Positions 33,712 through 42,861 of a stretch of DNA of 64,000 nt are shown piece after piece. Position 1 is the first letter of the stretch; each line of letters begins with the position of its first letter. Source of the stretch: Sulfurimonas xiamenensis. Its GTDB lineage: Bacteria > Campylobacterota > Campylobacteria > Campylobacterales > Sulfurimonadaceae. The notes beneath the pieces are model-generated. The model ran no database searches. It was given only the letters and a program-made list of their open reading frames with translations, and was not told where the DNA came from. Where the stretch lies: the NCBI RefSeq assembly GCF_009258045.1, contig NZ_CP041166.1:682001-746000 (forward strand), given 5' to 3'. The translations under genes were made by a program, and so were the position numbers.

Positions 33712-33712
33712 T

Positions 33713-33991
33713 ATGAGCGAAAAAACAGAGTTACTGGATGAAATTGATTTAGTTATAAATCCCAAAAAAAAGGTCGATGCAAACTATCTTTTGTATGTTT
33801 TGCTTTCTATTGTATTTGTCTGTGTGATACTTTTTCCAAAGATATATATTCAACAGCAGATATACTTTATAAGCAGGGATATATCAAAATTAAAAAGTGA
33901 GTATGATACTCTAAAAGAAGAAAATAGACTTATAAAGGGTTCCGTTGAATCGATACGATATAAAAATCAAATACTTGATACACTTTTTTAA
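33713..33991 (+). CDS. ftsL: FtsL-like septum protein
   Basis: A 92-residue protein from the ATG at 33713; an in-frame ATG at 33695 inside rsmH is less likely. One membrane helix (about 27-46, LLYVLLSIVFVCVILFPKIY) is followed by a periplasmic coiled coil (IYFISRDISKLKSEYDTLKEENRLIKGS), which is the FtsL/DivIC architecture. Its place right after rsmH matches ftsL in dcw clusters. Identity is inferred from topology and context since the sequence is poorly conserved. Confidence 0.75.
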   Translation: MSEKTELLDEIDLVINPKKKVDANYLLYVLLSIVFVCVILFPKIYIQQQIYFISRDISKLKSEYDTLKEENRLIKGSVESIRYKNQILDTLF

Positions 33992-34000
33992 AGAAGTTAA

Positions 34001-37000
34001 ATGATTCGCCGTTTTTTAGAATTTTCGATAGATAAACCACTTTTAAACCATATTTTACTAACTTTTGTTTTTGTGCTCTCTGTCTTTTCATATATTAATA
34101 TTCCAAAAGAGATTTTTCCGCCTATGAATATGGACAAGGTTACCATTGCAGGCGGATATTCCGGTACTTCAGCTGATGTATTGGACAAGATGGTTGTAAA
34201 AACCATTGAAGATGATCTACAAAATATAAGCGAACTAGATGTTATTGAAACAACCATAAAAAATGGCTCATTTTCAATAATAGCAGATATCAAAGCAGGA
34301 TCTGATAATGCAAATGTATTGAATGATGTAAAAGATATAGTAAGCAGTGTTAAAAAAGATTTGCCTGCAGATATGGAAGAACCTATTGCAAAAATACAGC
34401 TGCATAATTTTCCCCTGGCGCTAGTAGCTTTAGCGGGTGATAGACCAAAAGAGGAGCTTTTACAAAGAGCAGAAGAGCTAAAGAGTCAGCTTAGCAGGCT
34501 AAAAGATCTAAGTGAAATTACTATTCGAGGCGATGCCGATGAAGAGTTGGTTATAAAGATAAATGAACAAAAGCTTTTAGCTTTTGGACTTCAGCCCTCT
34601 TTGGCAATAGAATCACTAAAAAATATAAGTTCGGTTTTTCCGGTAGGAACGATTAAAGAGAGAGGTTCTCATTTATATATATCTACATATAACGGAGAAA
34701 AAAGCGAAGAAGCAATAGAAGATACTATTATAAGTATCGGAGATACTAAAGTTCGTATAGGCGATATAGCAGATGCATCATTTCAGCTTAGTGATGAAGC
34801 AGAACTTTCTCACTATAACGGTATGAGAAATATATCTATAAATATTTCAAAATCCAAAGAGGGTAATGCGATAGCACTTGTAAAACAGGTGCGTGAAATC
34901 TTAAAAGAAAATACAAAACTGCATCCAGAATTACAGTACAAAATATATGCTGATACTTCTGTTTGGATTAAAAATCGGCTTAATATTGTTTTTGCAAATA
35001 TAATCTTTGGCCTGATGCTGGTTTTTTTGGCGATGCTTATATTTATAAACCGCGGAATAGCTTTTGTAGTTGCTTTAGGTATTCCTCTTAGTTTTATGAT
35101 TGGTCTTATTGCAACAGAGATTATGGGGGACTCTCTTAATATGCTCTCATTGCTAGGTGCTCTAATAGCTCTTGGGATGCTTGTAGATGAGGCAATTGTT
35201 GTTGCAGAAAATATTTACAGACACTTAGAAGAGGGGATGGAGAGAAGAGAAGCGGCAATAGTCGGAGCGCAGGAGATGTTTCCGGCGGTTCTTACTGCAA
35301 CGCTTACAACGGTTTTTGCATTTTTACCGATGCTTTTGCTTAGCGGTGAGATGGGAATGTTTATAAAAATAGTTCCTATTATGATTACCGTACTTCTTTT
35401 ATCATCTCTATTTGAAGCATTTTACTTTTTGCCGCTGCATGCACATGACTTTTTAAAGGTTTCTCATAATGAGAGTTTTACAAGAAAGATTTGGAAAAAA
35501 CTCTCCTCTTGGCATAACGCTTTTTTACATTTTGTATTTAAGAGAAGAAAGACTTCTTTAGTGGTTATAGTGGTAACTATTTTGTCTATAACGGGAGTGA
35601 TGATTAAAAACGCTAAGTTTCAACTCTTTCCTGATTTTGACACAACACAGGTGTATGTATATGGAAAAGTAAATGTTAACAATGAACTTGAAGATACGGA
35701 AGCTATTGTAACCGAACTGGAAAAAGAGCTTTTAAAAAATATAAAAGGCGACGATATAGCATCTATAACTTCTGTTATAGGCTTCAAGCTTGATGCCAAA
35801 AATATGGCTGAGACGGGTGAACATCTTTTTCATATATTTATAGATTTAAGTGAGCGTGCTCCCGATAATGCATTTGACAAATATGTAAGCCCTTATCTCT
35901 CTATCGAGTATGATAAAGAGAGTTTGATAAGACAAAGAGATGCAAAAGAGATAGCTGTAGATGTTCAAAAGGTAGTAGAACCTTTTAGAGAGATAAAAAA
36001 AGATGATAATTTGGTTTTTGAAGAGCTCATTGTAAAAGTTCCCGGAGCCGGTGTAGTTGCTTCAGATATCGAGATAAGCTTAAGTGCCGGTGATGATGAG
36101 CAAAAAATGCTAAAAGGCATAAAAGAACTTGAAAATGCACTAAGAGCCATAGATGGTGTCAGCAATATATCAAACGATGCAACACCTGGAGAAAAGGAGT
36201 TGAAGCTTCGTGTTAACGAGTATGGACAGCAGTTGGGCTTTAATGAAGAACTTATATCAAGAGAGCTTAGAGCATACTACCTAAAAGGCGAATATGGCAA
36301 AATGTTTAACGAAAGCGGCCTTGTTCGCATAAAAATAGAGAGCGGTATAAATGAGCAGATAAGTTCTATAGATACTTTGGAGGTTAAAGTACCATCTTCA
36401 GATCAATTAGTTTTGTTGCGAGATGTTTGTGATTTTATCATAACCCAAGGATTTGTGGCTCTTCAAAAAGAGAACGGTGTAAGAATAAGAACAGTTTTGG
36501 CTTCCATTGATAAAGAAGTAATAACTTCTGGCGAAGTTATGAAAAAGCTTGAACCTGTATTTGCAAAATTAAAAGATGATGGTTATGTAGTTGATATAAA
36601 AGGAGAAGAGAAAGAGAATGCTAAAAATCAAAAAGAGATGCTTCAAGCGGCATTTATCGCAATCTTTTTGATATTTATAACTCTAGTTTGGTTATTTGAT
36701 TCCATAAAAAAATCTCTTATTGTTTTAAGCACTATACCATTGGTTTTGCTTGGAGTTTTCATTGGACATATAGTTATGGGAATAAACCTCACTATGCCAG
36801 GGTTGATAGGAATAGTAGGTCTTGCCGGGGTCGTTGTAAATGATGGACTTATAGTGGTCAATTTTATCAAAAATGCTAAAAATACGGAAGAGTTGATGAA
36901 GCAGGCGCAAACAAGATTAAGACCTATACTTTTAACATCATTGACAACTGTTTTGGGACTTTCAACACTTATCTTTTTTGCTTCAGGACAGGCTATGATA

Positions 37001-37111
37001 CTTCAGCCGATGGCAATTTCACTCGGATTTGGAATAGCATGGGCTACATTCCTAAATCTTATCTATGTACCTCTTCTTTATGCCTTAGTTTTCAAAATCA
37101 AAGATGCATAA
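34001..37111 (+). CDS. RND-family efflux transporter (orphan)
   Basis: This 1036-residue inner-membrane proton-driven pump has the repeated layout of RND proteins: one helix, a large periplasmic domain, a block of helices (about 330-530), another periplasmic domain (about 550-850), then a final block. Helix 4 keeps the acidic pair used for proton relay as GMLVDEAIVVAENIYRHLEEG. Motifs resemble the AcrB/HAE group. No membrane fusion protein or outer-membrane channel gene is beside it, so it works with distant partners or in an atypical way. It starts 9 bases after the FtsL-like gene. Confidence 0.9.
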   Translation: MIRRFLEFSIDKPLLNHILLTFVFVLSVFSYINIPKEIFPPMNMDKVTIAGGYSGTSADVLDKMVVKTIEDDLQNISELDVIETTIKNGSFSIIADIKAGSDNANVLNDVKDIVSSVKKDLPADMEEPIAKIQLHNFPLALVALAGDRPKEELLQRAEELKSQLSRLKDLSEITIRGDADEELVIKINEQKLLAFGLQPSLAIESLKNISSVFPVGTIKERGSHLYISTYNGEKSEEAIEDTIISIGDTKVRIGDIADASFQLSDEAELSHYNGMRNISINISKSKEGNAIALVKQVREILKENTKLHPELQYKIYADTSVWIKNRLNIVFANIIFGLMLVFLAMLIFINRGIAFVVALGIPLSFMIGLIATEIMGDSLNMLSLLGALIALGMLVDEAIVVAENIYRHLEEGMERREAAIVGAQEMFPAVLTATLTTVFAFLPMLLLSGEMGMFIKIVPIMITVLLLSSLFEAFYFLPLHAHDFLKVSHNESFTRKIWKKLSSWHNAFLHFVFKRRKTSLVVIVVTILSITGVMIKNAKFQLFPDFDTTQVYVYGKVNVNNELEDTEAIVTELEKELLKNIKGDDIASITSVIGFKLDAKNMAETGEHLFHIFIDLSERAPDNAFDKYVSPYLSIEYDKESLIRQRDAKEIAVDVQKVVEPFREIKKDDNLVFEELIVKVPGAGVVASDIEISLSAGDDEQKMLKGIKELENALRAIDGVSNISNDATPGEKELKLRVNEYGQQLGFNEELISRELRAYYLKGEYGKMFNESGLVRIKIESGINEQISSIDTLEVKVPSSDQLVLLRDVCDFIITQGFVALQKENGVRIRTVLASIDKEVITSGEVMKKLEPVFAKLKDDGYVVDIKGEEKENAKNQKEMLQAAFIAIFLIFITLVWLFDSIKKSLIVLSTIPLVLLGVFIGHIVMGINLTMPGLIGIVGLAGVVVNDGLIVVNFIKNAKNTEELMKQAQTRLRPILLTSLTTVLGLSTLIFFASGQAMILQPMAISLGFGIAWATFLNLIYVPLLYALVFKIKDA

Positions 37112-37140
37112 AAATCAGAAAACTCTAAGGTAAATTAAAT

Positions 37141-37146
37141 TATAAT
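37141..37146 (+). promoter_or_regulatory. -10 box of the tRNA(CAT) promoter
   Basis: TATAAT is followed by TCCGACCT, matching the discriminator of the tRNA-cluster promoter at 17143. The -35 region is weak (GAAAAC at the right distance). The small hairpin AAAGC-ATTT-GCTTT with a T-run follows, 20 bases downstream, and may be a processing signal. Confidence 0.6.
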
Positions 37147-37182
37147 TCCGACCTACAAAGCATTTGCTTTTTTAGAAACAGT

Positions 37183-37259
37183 GGGTTCTTAGCTCAGTTG
37201 GTTAGAGCCCCCCGCTCATAACGGGGTGGTCATAGGTTCAAGTCCTATAGAACCCACCA
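37183..37259 (+). tRNA. tRNA with anticodon CAT (Met elongator or Ile2)
   Basis: The 77 bases include CCA. The acceptor GGGTTCT pairs with AGAACCC, and the anticodon loop is CTCATAA. The T arm sequence GGTTCAAGTCC is closer to E. coli tRNA-Ile2, whose CAT is changed to lysidine-AT, than to elongator Met, but the acceptor does not settle it. It directly precedes the type I restriction locus, a common insertion point. Confidence 0.95.
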
Positions 37260-37435
37260 CTTACTTTAGATAATTTTAAGCTTCCGCCCATTCAACAACT
37301 AAGTGCAACAATTTAAATCATACTTTATTTTTAAAATTTGTATTTTAGATTTATGTGATTTTATAACAAATTTTATATCTATTTAGTGCTATTTAGATAG
37401 AATAACCCTATATTATAATTTAGGTATTTTTATTA

Positions 37436-38995
37436 ATGGCAAAAGAGAAGAAACAAAAAAGTATGGAAGAGACTCTTTGGGAGAGTGCAAACAAACTCAG
37501 AGGCTCTGTCGAGTCAAGCGAATACAAACATATAGTTTTAGGACTTATTTTTTTAAAGTTTGTAAGTGATACTTACGAAGAACGCAGAGAACAGCTCATA
37601 GCTGAAGGCAAAGAGGCATTTGTCGATATGGTAGAGTTTTACACCATGGAAAATGTCTTTTACCTGCCCGAAGAATCACGCTGGAGCTACATAAAACGAA
37701 ATGCTAAACAAGATGACATAGCCCTTAAAATAGACACCGCCCTCTCTCACATAGAAAAAACCAACAAATCGCTCAAAGGGGCATTGCCCGACAACTACTT
37801 CTCAAGGCTTGGGCTTGATGCAAGTAAGCTCTCCGCACTTATAGACACCATCAACAACATAAACACCATAGCAGACAAAGGTCACGATATAGTCGGGCGT
37901 GTATATGAGTACTTTTTGAGTAAGTTTGCCATAGCGGAGGGCAAAGGCAAAGGAGAGTTTTACACTCCAAAGTCCATAGTAAACCTTATAGCAAATATGA
38001 TAGAACCCTACAAAGGCAAGATATACGACCCTGCATGTGGAAGCGGCGGTATGTTTGTACAGTCTGTTAAGTTTATAGATGCTCACAACGGAAACAAAAA
38101 AGACATTTCAGTCTATGGTCAAGAGTACACGGCAACTACTTACAAACTAGCAAAGATGAACTTAGCTATCAGAGGAATCTCTGCCAACCTCGGCGATGTA
38201 CCTGCTGACACATTTTTTAAAGACCAACACAAAGACCTAAAAGCTGACTTCATCATGGCGAACCCGCCATTTAACCAAAAAGATTGGAGAGGTACAAACG
38301 AACTGCTCGATGACCCACGATGGGCGGGATACGACACTCCACCAACATCCAACGCCAACTACGCTTGGATACTAAACATGGTATCAAAACTCTCTGTAAA
38401 CGGTGTAGCTGGCTTCATCCTTGCAAACGGAGCACTTAGTGGTGGCGGTGAAGAGTACAAAATACGAAAGAAACTTATAGAAAATGATTTGGTAGAGGCT
38501 ATAGTGATTTTACCTAGAAATCTTTTCTATACCACAGACATAAGCGTAACACTTTGGATACTCAATGCGAATAAAAAGCAAAGAGAATTTGAGCAAAATG
38601 GTAAAACTAAGGTTCATCGTAACAGAATAGATGAGATACTCTTTATGGACTTAAGACAAAAGGGAGTGCCGTTTGAGAAAAAGTTTACACAGTTTGACGA
38701 AGAGACCATCGAAGAAGTAACGACAACTTATCATACATGGCAAAGTGACAAAGAAGCTTACCACGATATAGCAGAATACTGTAAAAGTGCATCAAAAGAT
38801 GAAGTGATAGCAAAAGACTACTCACTAGTTCCTAGCAAATATATAGAGTTTGTAAACAGAGATGAAAACATAGACTTTGATACAAAAATGGCTACACTGC
38901 AAAGTGAATTTGCAGAGCTACTAAAAGAGGAAGAAAAGTCAAAAAAAGAGCTGCTAGAAGTATTTAAAGAGTTGGGTTATGAGATCAAACTATAA
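37436..38995 (+). CDS. hsdM: Type I restriction enzyme modification subunit HsdM
   Basis: This is the adenine N6-methyltransferase subunit of the type I complex. The product has 519 residues. An N-terminal helical domain (LWESANKLRGSVESSEYKHIVLGLIFLKF) is followed by the cofactor motif DPACGSGGMF (198-207) and the catalytic NPPF (276-279). The C-terminal coiled coil should hold HsdS. The stop overlaps hsdS by 17 bases. The start is at 37436 although no strong ribosome-binding site is seen. The gene has a moderate GC content and heads a six-gene operon. Confidence 0.97.
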   Translation: MAKEKKQKSMEETLWESANKLRGSVESSEYKHIVLGLIFLKFVSDTYEERREQLIAEGKEAFVDMVEFYTMENVFYLPEESRWSYIKRNAKQDDIALKIDTALSHIEKTNKSLKGALPDNYFSRLGLDASKLSALIDTINNINTIADKGHDIVGRVYEYFLSKFAIAEGKGKGEFYTPKSIVNLIANMIEPYKGKIYDPACGSGGMFVQSVKFIDAHNGNKKDISVYGQEYTATTYKLAKMNLAIRGISANLGDVPADTFFKDQHKDLKADFIMANPPFNQKDWRGTNELLDDPRWAGYDTPPTSNANYAWILNMVSKLSVNGVAGFILANGALSGGGEEYKIRKKLIENDLVEAIVILPRNLFYTTDISVTLWILNANKKQREFEQNGKTKVHRNRIDEILFMDLRQKGVPFEKKFTQFDEETIEEVTTTYHTWQSDKEAYHDIAEYCKSASKDEVIAKDYSLVPSKYIEFVNRDENIDFDTKMATLQSEFAELLKEEEKSKKELLEVFKELGYEIKL

Positions 38996-40106
38996 AAGGC
39001 TAGGACAGTTTATACAGCAAGTAAGTGTAAAAAACATTAATCTAGAAGTTGATAATCTTCTGGGTGTAAGTATCACTAAAAAATTTATTCCTTCTATTGC
39101 CAATACTATCGGCACAGATATGTCAACATATAAAATAGTGAAAAAAAATCAATTCACATACGGCTCGATAACTTCACGAAATGGAGATAAAATATCTGTA
39201 GCACTACTTGAAGATGATGAGGCGATAGTTTCTACATCGTACACAGTATTTGAAGTTACAAAGCAAGATGAACTGCTCCCTGAATACCTCATGATGTGGT
39301 TTAGAAGAGAAGAGTTTGATAGATATGCCAGATATATGTCACATGGAAGTACAAGAGAAGCTTTTGGCTGGGATGAGATGTGTGAAGTAGAACTACCCAT
39401 ACCATCCATAGAAAAACAGCGAGAAATAGTAAAAGAGTACCACACCATTGTAGATAGAATCAAACTAAATGAACAACTGAACCAAAAACTAGAAGAGACC
39501 GCACAAAGCATCTACAAAGAGTGGTTTGTAAATTTTGATTCTACTGAAGCGATTAAACTTGATGAATATATTAATTTTAATCCAAAACATACAATAAAAA
39601 AAGAACAATTAACAAGTTATGTTGAAATGGCTGATGTACAAGAAGATGCAATGAGCTTAAAAAATATAATAAAAAGACCTTTTACAAGTGGTTCAAAATT
39701 TAAAAACCGAGACACCTTATTAGCAAGAATAACGCCATGTTTAGAGAATGGAAAAACTGCTTTTGTAACTGGGCTTGAAGAAAATGAAATAGCCTTTGGT
39801 TCAACAGAATTTATTGTAATGAGAGCAAAAAAAGATATTAGTCCGTATTGGGTTTATTGTTTAGCAAGAGAAGAAAACTTTAAATCATATGCAATAAGCA
39901 GTATGATTGGATCATCAGGTAGACAAAGAGTACACAGTGATTATTTAAAAGAGTATGAGATGTCTATAGATATTAATAAAATGGATGTATTCCATAAAAT
40001 AGCAAAACCAATATTTGAGAATATTTATTTTAAAGCAAAAGAAAATAAACATCTTGAAATTTTGAAAGAAACTTTACTTTCAAAAATGGCAACTATTAAG
40101 GGGTAA
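38979..40106 (+). CDS. hsdS: Type I restriction enzyme specificity subunit HsdS
   Basis: This subunit sets the bipartite DNA target for the complex. The 375 residues hold two target-recognition domains (about 5-155 and 195-340), each followed by a helical spacer. The first spacer is LPIPSIEKQREIVKEYHTIVDRIKLNEQLNQKLEETAQSIYKEWFVNF and the second is shorter (IFENIYFKAKENKHLEILKETLLSKMA). Base composition changes sharply near 39540, at the start of the second recognition domain, which is much more AT-rich and matches the SIR2 gene that follows, a sign of domain exchange. The spacer to the next ATG is 4 bases. Confidence 0.95.
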   Translation: MRSNYKRLGQFIQQVSVKNINLEVDNLLGVSITKKFIPSIANTIGTDMSTYKIVKKNQFTYGSITSRNGDKISVALLEDDEAIVSTSYTVFEVTKQDELLPEYLMMWFRREEFDRYARYMSHGSTREAFGWDEMCEVELPIPSIEKQREIVKEYHTIVDRIKLNEQLNQKLEETAQSIYKEWFVNFDSTEAIKLDEYINFNPKHTIKKEQLTSYVEMADVQEDAMSLKNIIKRPFTSGSKFKNRDTLLARITPCLENGKTAFVTGLEENEIAFGSTEFIVMRAKKDISPYWVYCLAREENFKSYAISSMIGSSGRQRVHSDYLKEYEMSIDINKMDVFHKIAKPIFENIYFKAKENKHLEILKETLLSKMATIKG

Positions 40107-40110
40107 AAAA

Positions 40111-42807
40111 ATGGATAAACATATAAAGAGTATCATTGAAGCAAATAATGACAATAGGCTTGCTATATTTGTTGGTGCCGGTGTTTCAAAAAGTTCTGAT
40201 ACCTTCAGTAACAAAATGCCATTATGGAACAATATTATTGATGAACTAAAAAATGATTTAGAAGGAACAGGGGAACAAGATTATTTAAAACTTGCACAGC
40301 TATACTATTTGGAATTTGGAGAATATTTATATTATGATAAATTAAAAAAACTCTTTAATACTACCTTAGAGCCATCAAATATTCATAAACTTATATTTGA
40401 AATAAGACCTCAATGTGTAATTACTACAAATTGGGATAAACTACTTGATAAAACCGTAGCTGATAATGCTTTTATGTATGATGTGATTGTTTCAGATAAA
40501 GATTTAGTAAAATCCACAACACAAAAAAAACTAATAAAAATGCATGGTGATTTTGAACATCATAATATCGTATTTAAAGAAGATGATTATTTAAATTATA
40601 CATATGATTTTCCATTGATAGAAAACTTTATTAAAAGTGTATTATCAACTCATACTGTATTATTTATTGGATATTCATATGGTGATTATAATTTAAAACA
40701 AATAACTAAATGGATTCAATCATTTTCAAAAGTAAAGCCACCTGCCTATTTACTTAGCTTGAATCATAATAAAAGTGAAATTAAGTATTTAGAAAACCAT
40801 GGAATAACTTCTCTAGTTTTGGACGATGAAATAAATGATAAAAATAAAAGAGTAGAAAATTTTTTAACTAGAATAAAAACTCAATATCAGGAATCAAAAT
40901 ATATTAATGACGGTGATATTATTAATTATTTTTATGACAAGCTATTGCCTTTTGATAATTTAAATACTTTATTGCCTGAGCAAATTCAAAAAATATTTAA
41001 AAAAATCTATTTAAATTACCAAGAAAAATTTATAGTCTTAAACTTTATAAATTTAAATAATTCTGATATATATTATAAAAACTTCCAAATTTTTTTAAGT
41101 GCTTTAGACAAGAATGAAATAGATGATAAGTTTTTAAAAGAGTACAAATATAAACTGGATAAAGTATTTGAAATTTTATCTAAGGCTGGTATTGGTGGGA
41201 TAATGATTAATGATAAAGAATATTATCCTTTTACTTGTGAGTTGTATAGCGGAACCAGTATAAATAATATATTGGAATTTAAGTTCGAAACTAACACTGC
41301 AAAAAATGATTTAGAAAAAGCATTTATCCTTTATCAACTGGGCAATAATGAAGACTCTTATTATTTTTATGAAGATATTTTAAAACAATGTTTAAAATCC
41401 AAAAATTACATAACACTGTTTTTATCAATGTTTAATAGAAATACATTATTAAAGCATTTGAAGTACGATTTTAAAATTGATTACAAAAAGTATCAAGATA
41501 TTTTAGAATATGACATTGAAGAAAAGTATGATGATGTTCCCAATAATGTGAAGAAAGCCATATCTCCGATCATTGCAATATTTAAAGATTTTAACTTTAT
41601 ATATAGTTTTGCATTTAATATATCTTCACTTTTAAAAGCAAAAGAAAATTCTAAAAGAACAGTTGAAAGTGGTGGTACAGTCTTCTCAAGTAATTCATCA
41701 GAAGCTGAAATTAGACATAAAAACTTATTGTATTTTGTCTTAGGAAATGGTTTTGCTATAGAAAAATATACTGAATTTAAAACAATTATAGAGTATTTTA
41801 TAAATATATCCATAACAAGACAAGTTCAAGAAAGCGATATAGTTTTAAACAAGTTAGAACTTTATTCTTCTATCAAGTATATAAAAGAGAATGATTTGAA
41901 GATAATTTTTGAACCTTATTTAAAAAAAGAATCTGAAAAAAGATTAGTGATAGATAATGCTTTAGAGGAATATTTATTTAATAGTTTACATAACATTACA
42001 AAGCACATAGAAGCAGAGGAGACAAAGATTTTTCCAACTTTTGAGGAATATTGGAAAAAAACTGTATTTTTATTATCTATTTCAAAAATTAATCAAAATA
42101 GACTAGATTCAATTATAGATAATTTCATGACTATTTTAAATCTATCTAAAAATTCTATTTCTGTGTATCAATCAATTAATGCATTCTTAGCTTATCAATA
42201 TAATTTATACCAATCTACAATTGATGACAACAGATTGATTAATTTATTAGAAATACTTTTAAATAAAATTATTTGTAAAAACTATAATGGGCATGAACTT
42301 ATAGCAATTAAAAATAATTATATAAGTAATTTATATGGTGTCTTAAAAATTAACAAAGATGCTATTTTTAGTAATAATATCTTAGTTGATAAACTAATTT
42401 TAGAGCTTAATAGTTGGACAAATGAACAAAAAATTGAAATATCAAAATATTTTTTAATAAGTTTATTCTATATTTCAAGTACTTTAATCAAGAAGAAAAT
42501 AAAAAAATTTATTAGTGATATAAAATATGAGTCTATTGAAGATAATTATGAAAAACTCGATTTTGAATTGTTCTTATTATCTAATGATTTTGTGAGTATA
42601 GATATACAAAAATTAATAACAAGCATTGACATAGAAATAGAAAAGTATAGAGATGGAAAATCGATGTCAACAGCTTTATATACTTTAAAACAAAGGTTGG
42701 AGTATTTAACAAAACAAAAAAATATTGTTGAATTCGAATCTTTATTGAATGAACTGATACAACTAATTTACAACTTTGAATCAAAAAACAATAATTCTTT
42801 TTTTTAG
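40111..42807 (+). CDS. SIR2-domain protein inside the type I restriction operon
   Basis: An 898-residue cytoplasmic protein. The N-terminal 270 residues are a SIR2 (SIR2_2-type) domain: FVGAGVSKSSD (20-30), TTNWDKLLD (105-113), the catalytic His145 in KMHGDF and FIGYSYGDYNL (185-195). Such domains usually degrade NAD+ in anti-phage proteins (ThsA, DSR1/2, SIR2-HerA). The remaining 630 residues are helical, very rich in Asn, Lys and Ile, and match no family I know; they probably sense infection or bind the type I complex. Overall GC is the lowest in the locus. Defence by NAD+ depletion is inferred, not shown. Confidence 0.85.
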   Translation: MDKHIKSIIEANNDNRLAIFVGAGVSKSSDTFSNKMPLWNNIIDELKNDLEGTGEQDYLKLAQLYYLEFGEYLYYDKLKKLFNTTLEPSNIHKLIFEIRPQCVITTNWDKLLDKTVADNAFMYDVIVSDKDLVKSTTQKKLIKMHGDFEHHNIVFKEDDYLNYTYDFPLIENFIKSVLSTHTVLFIGYSYGDYNLKQITKWIQSFSKVKPPAYLLSLNHNKSEIKYLENHGITSLVLDDEINDKNKRVENFLTRIKTQYQESKYINDGDIINYFYDKLLPFDNLNTLLPEQIQKIFKKIYLNYQEKFIVLNFINLNNSDIYYKNFQIFLSALDKNEIDDKFLKEYKYKLDKVFEILSKAGIGGIMINDKEYYPFTCELYSGTSINNILEFKFETNTAKNDLEKAFILYQLGNNEDSYYFYEDILKQCLKSKNYITLFLSMFNRNTLLKHLKYDFKIDYKKYQDILEYDIEEKYDDVPNNVKKAISPIIAIFKDFNFIYSFAFNISSLLKAKENSKRTVESGGTVFSSNSSEAEIRHKNLLYFVLGNGFAIEKYTEFKTIIEYFINISITRQVQESDIVLNKLELYSSIKYIKENDLKIIFEPYLKKESEKRLVIDNALEEYLFNSLHNITKHIEAEETKIFPTFEEYWKKTVFLLSISKINQNRLDSIIDNFMTILNLSKNSISVYQSINAFLAYQYNLYQSTIDDNRLINLLEILLNKIICKNYNGHELIAIKNNYISNLYGVLKINKDAIFSNNILVDKLILELNSWTNEQKIEISKYFLISLFYISSTLIKKKIKKFISDIKYESIEDNYEKLDFELFLLSNDFVSIDIQKLITSIDIEIEKYRDGKSMSTALYTLKQRLEYLTKQKNIVEFESLLNELIQLIYNFESKNNNSFF

Positions 42808-42861
42808 TATGGATAATTATTAAATGGATCATAGTTATGACTAAGCAAATGGAAAAAAACA

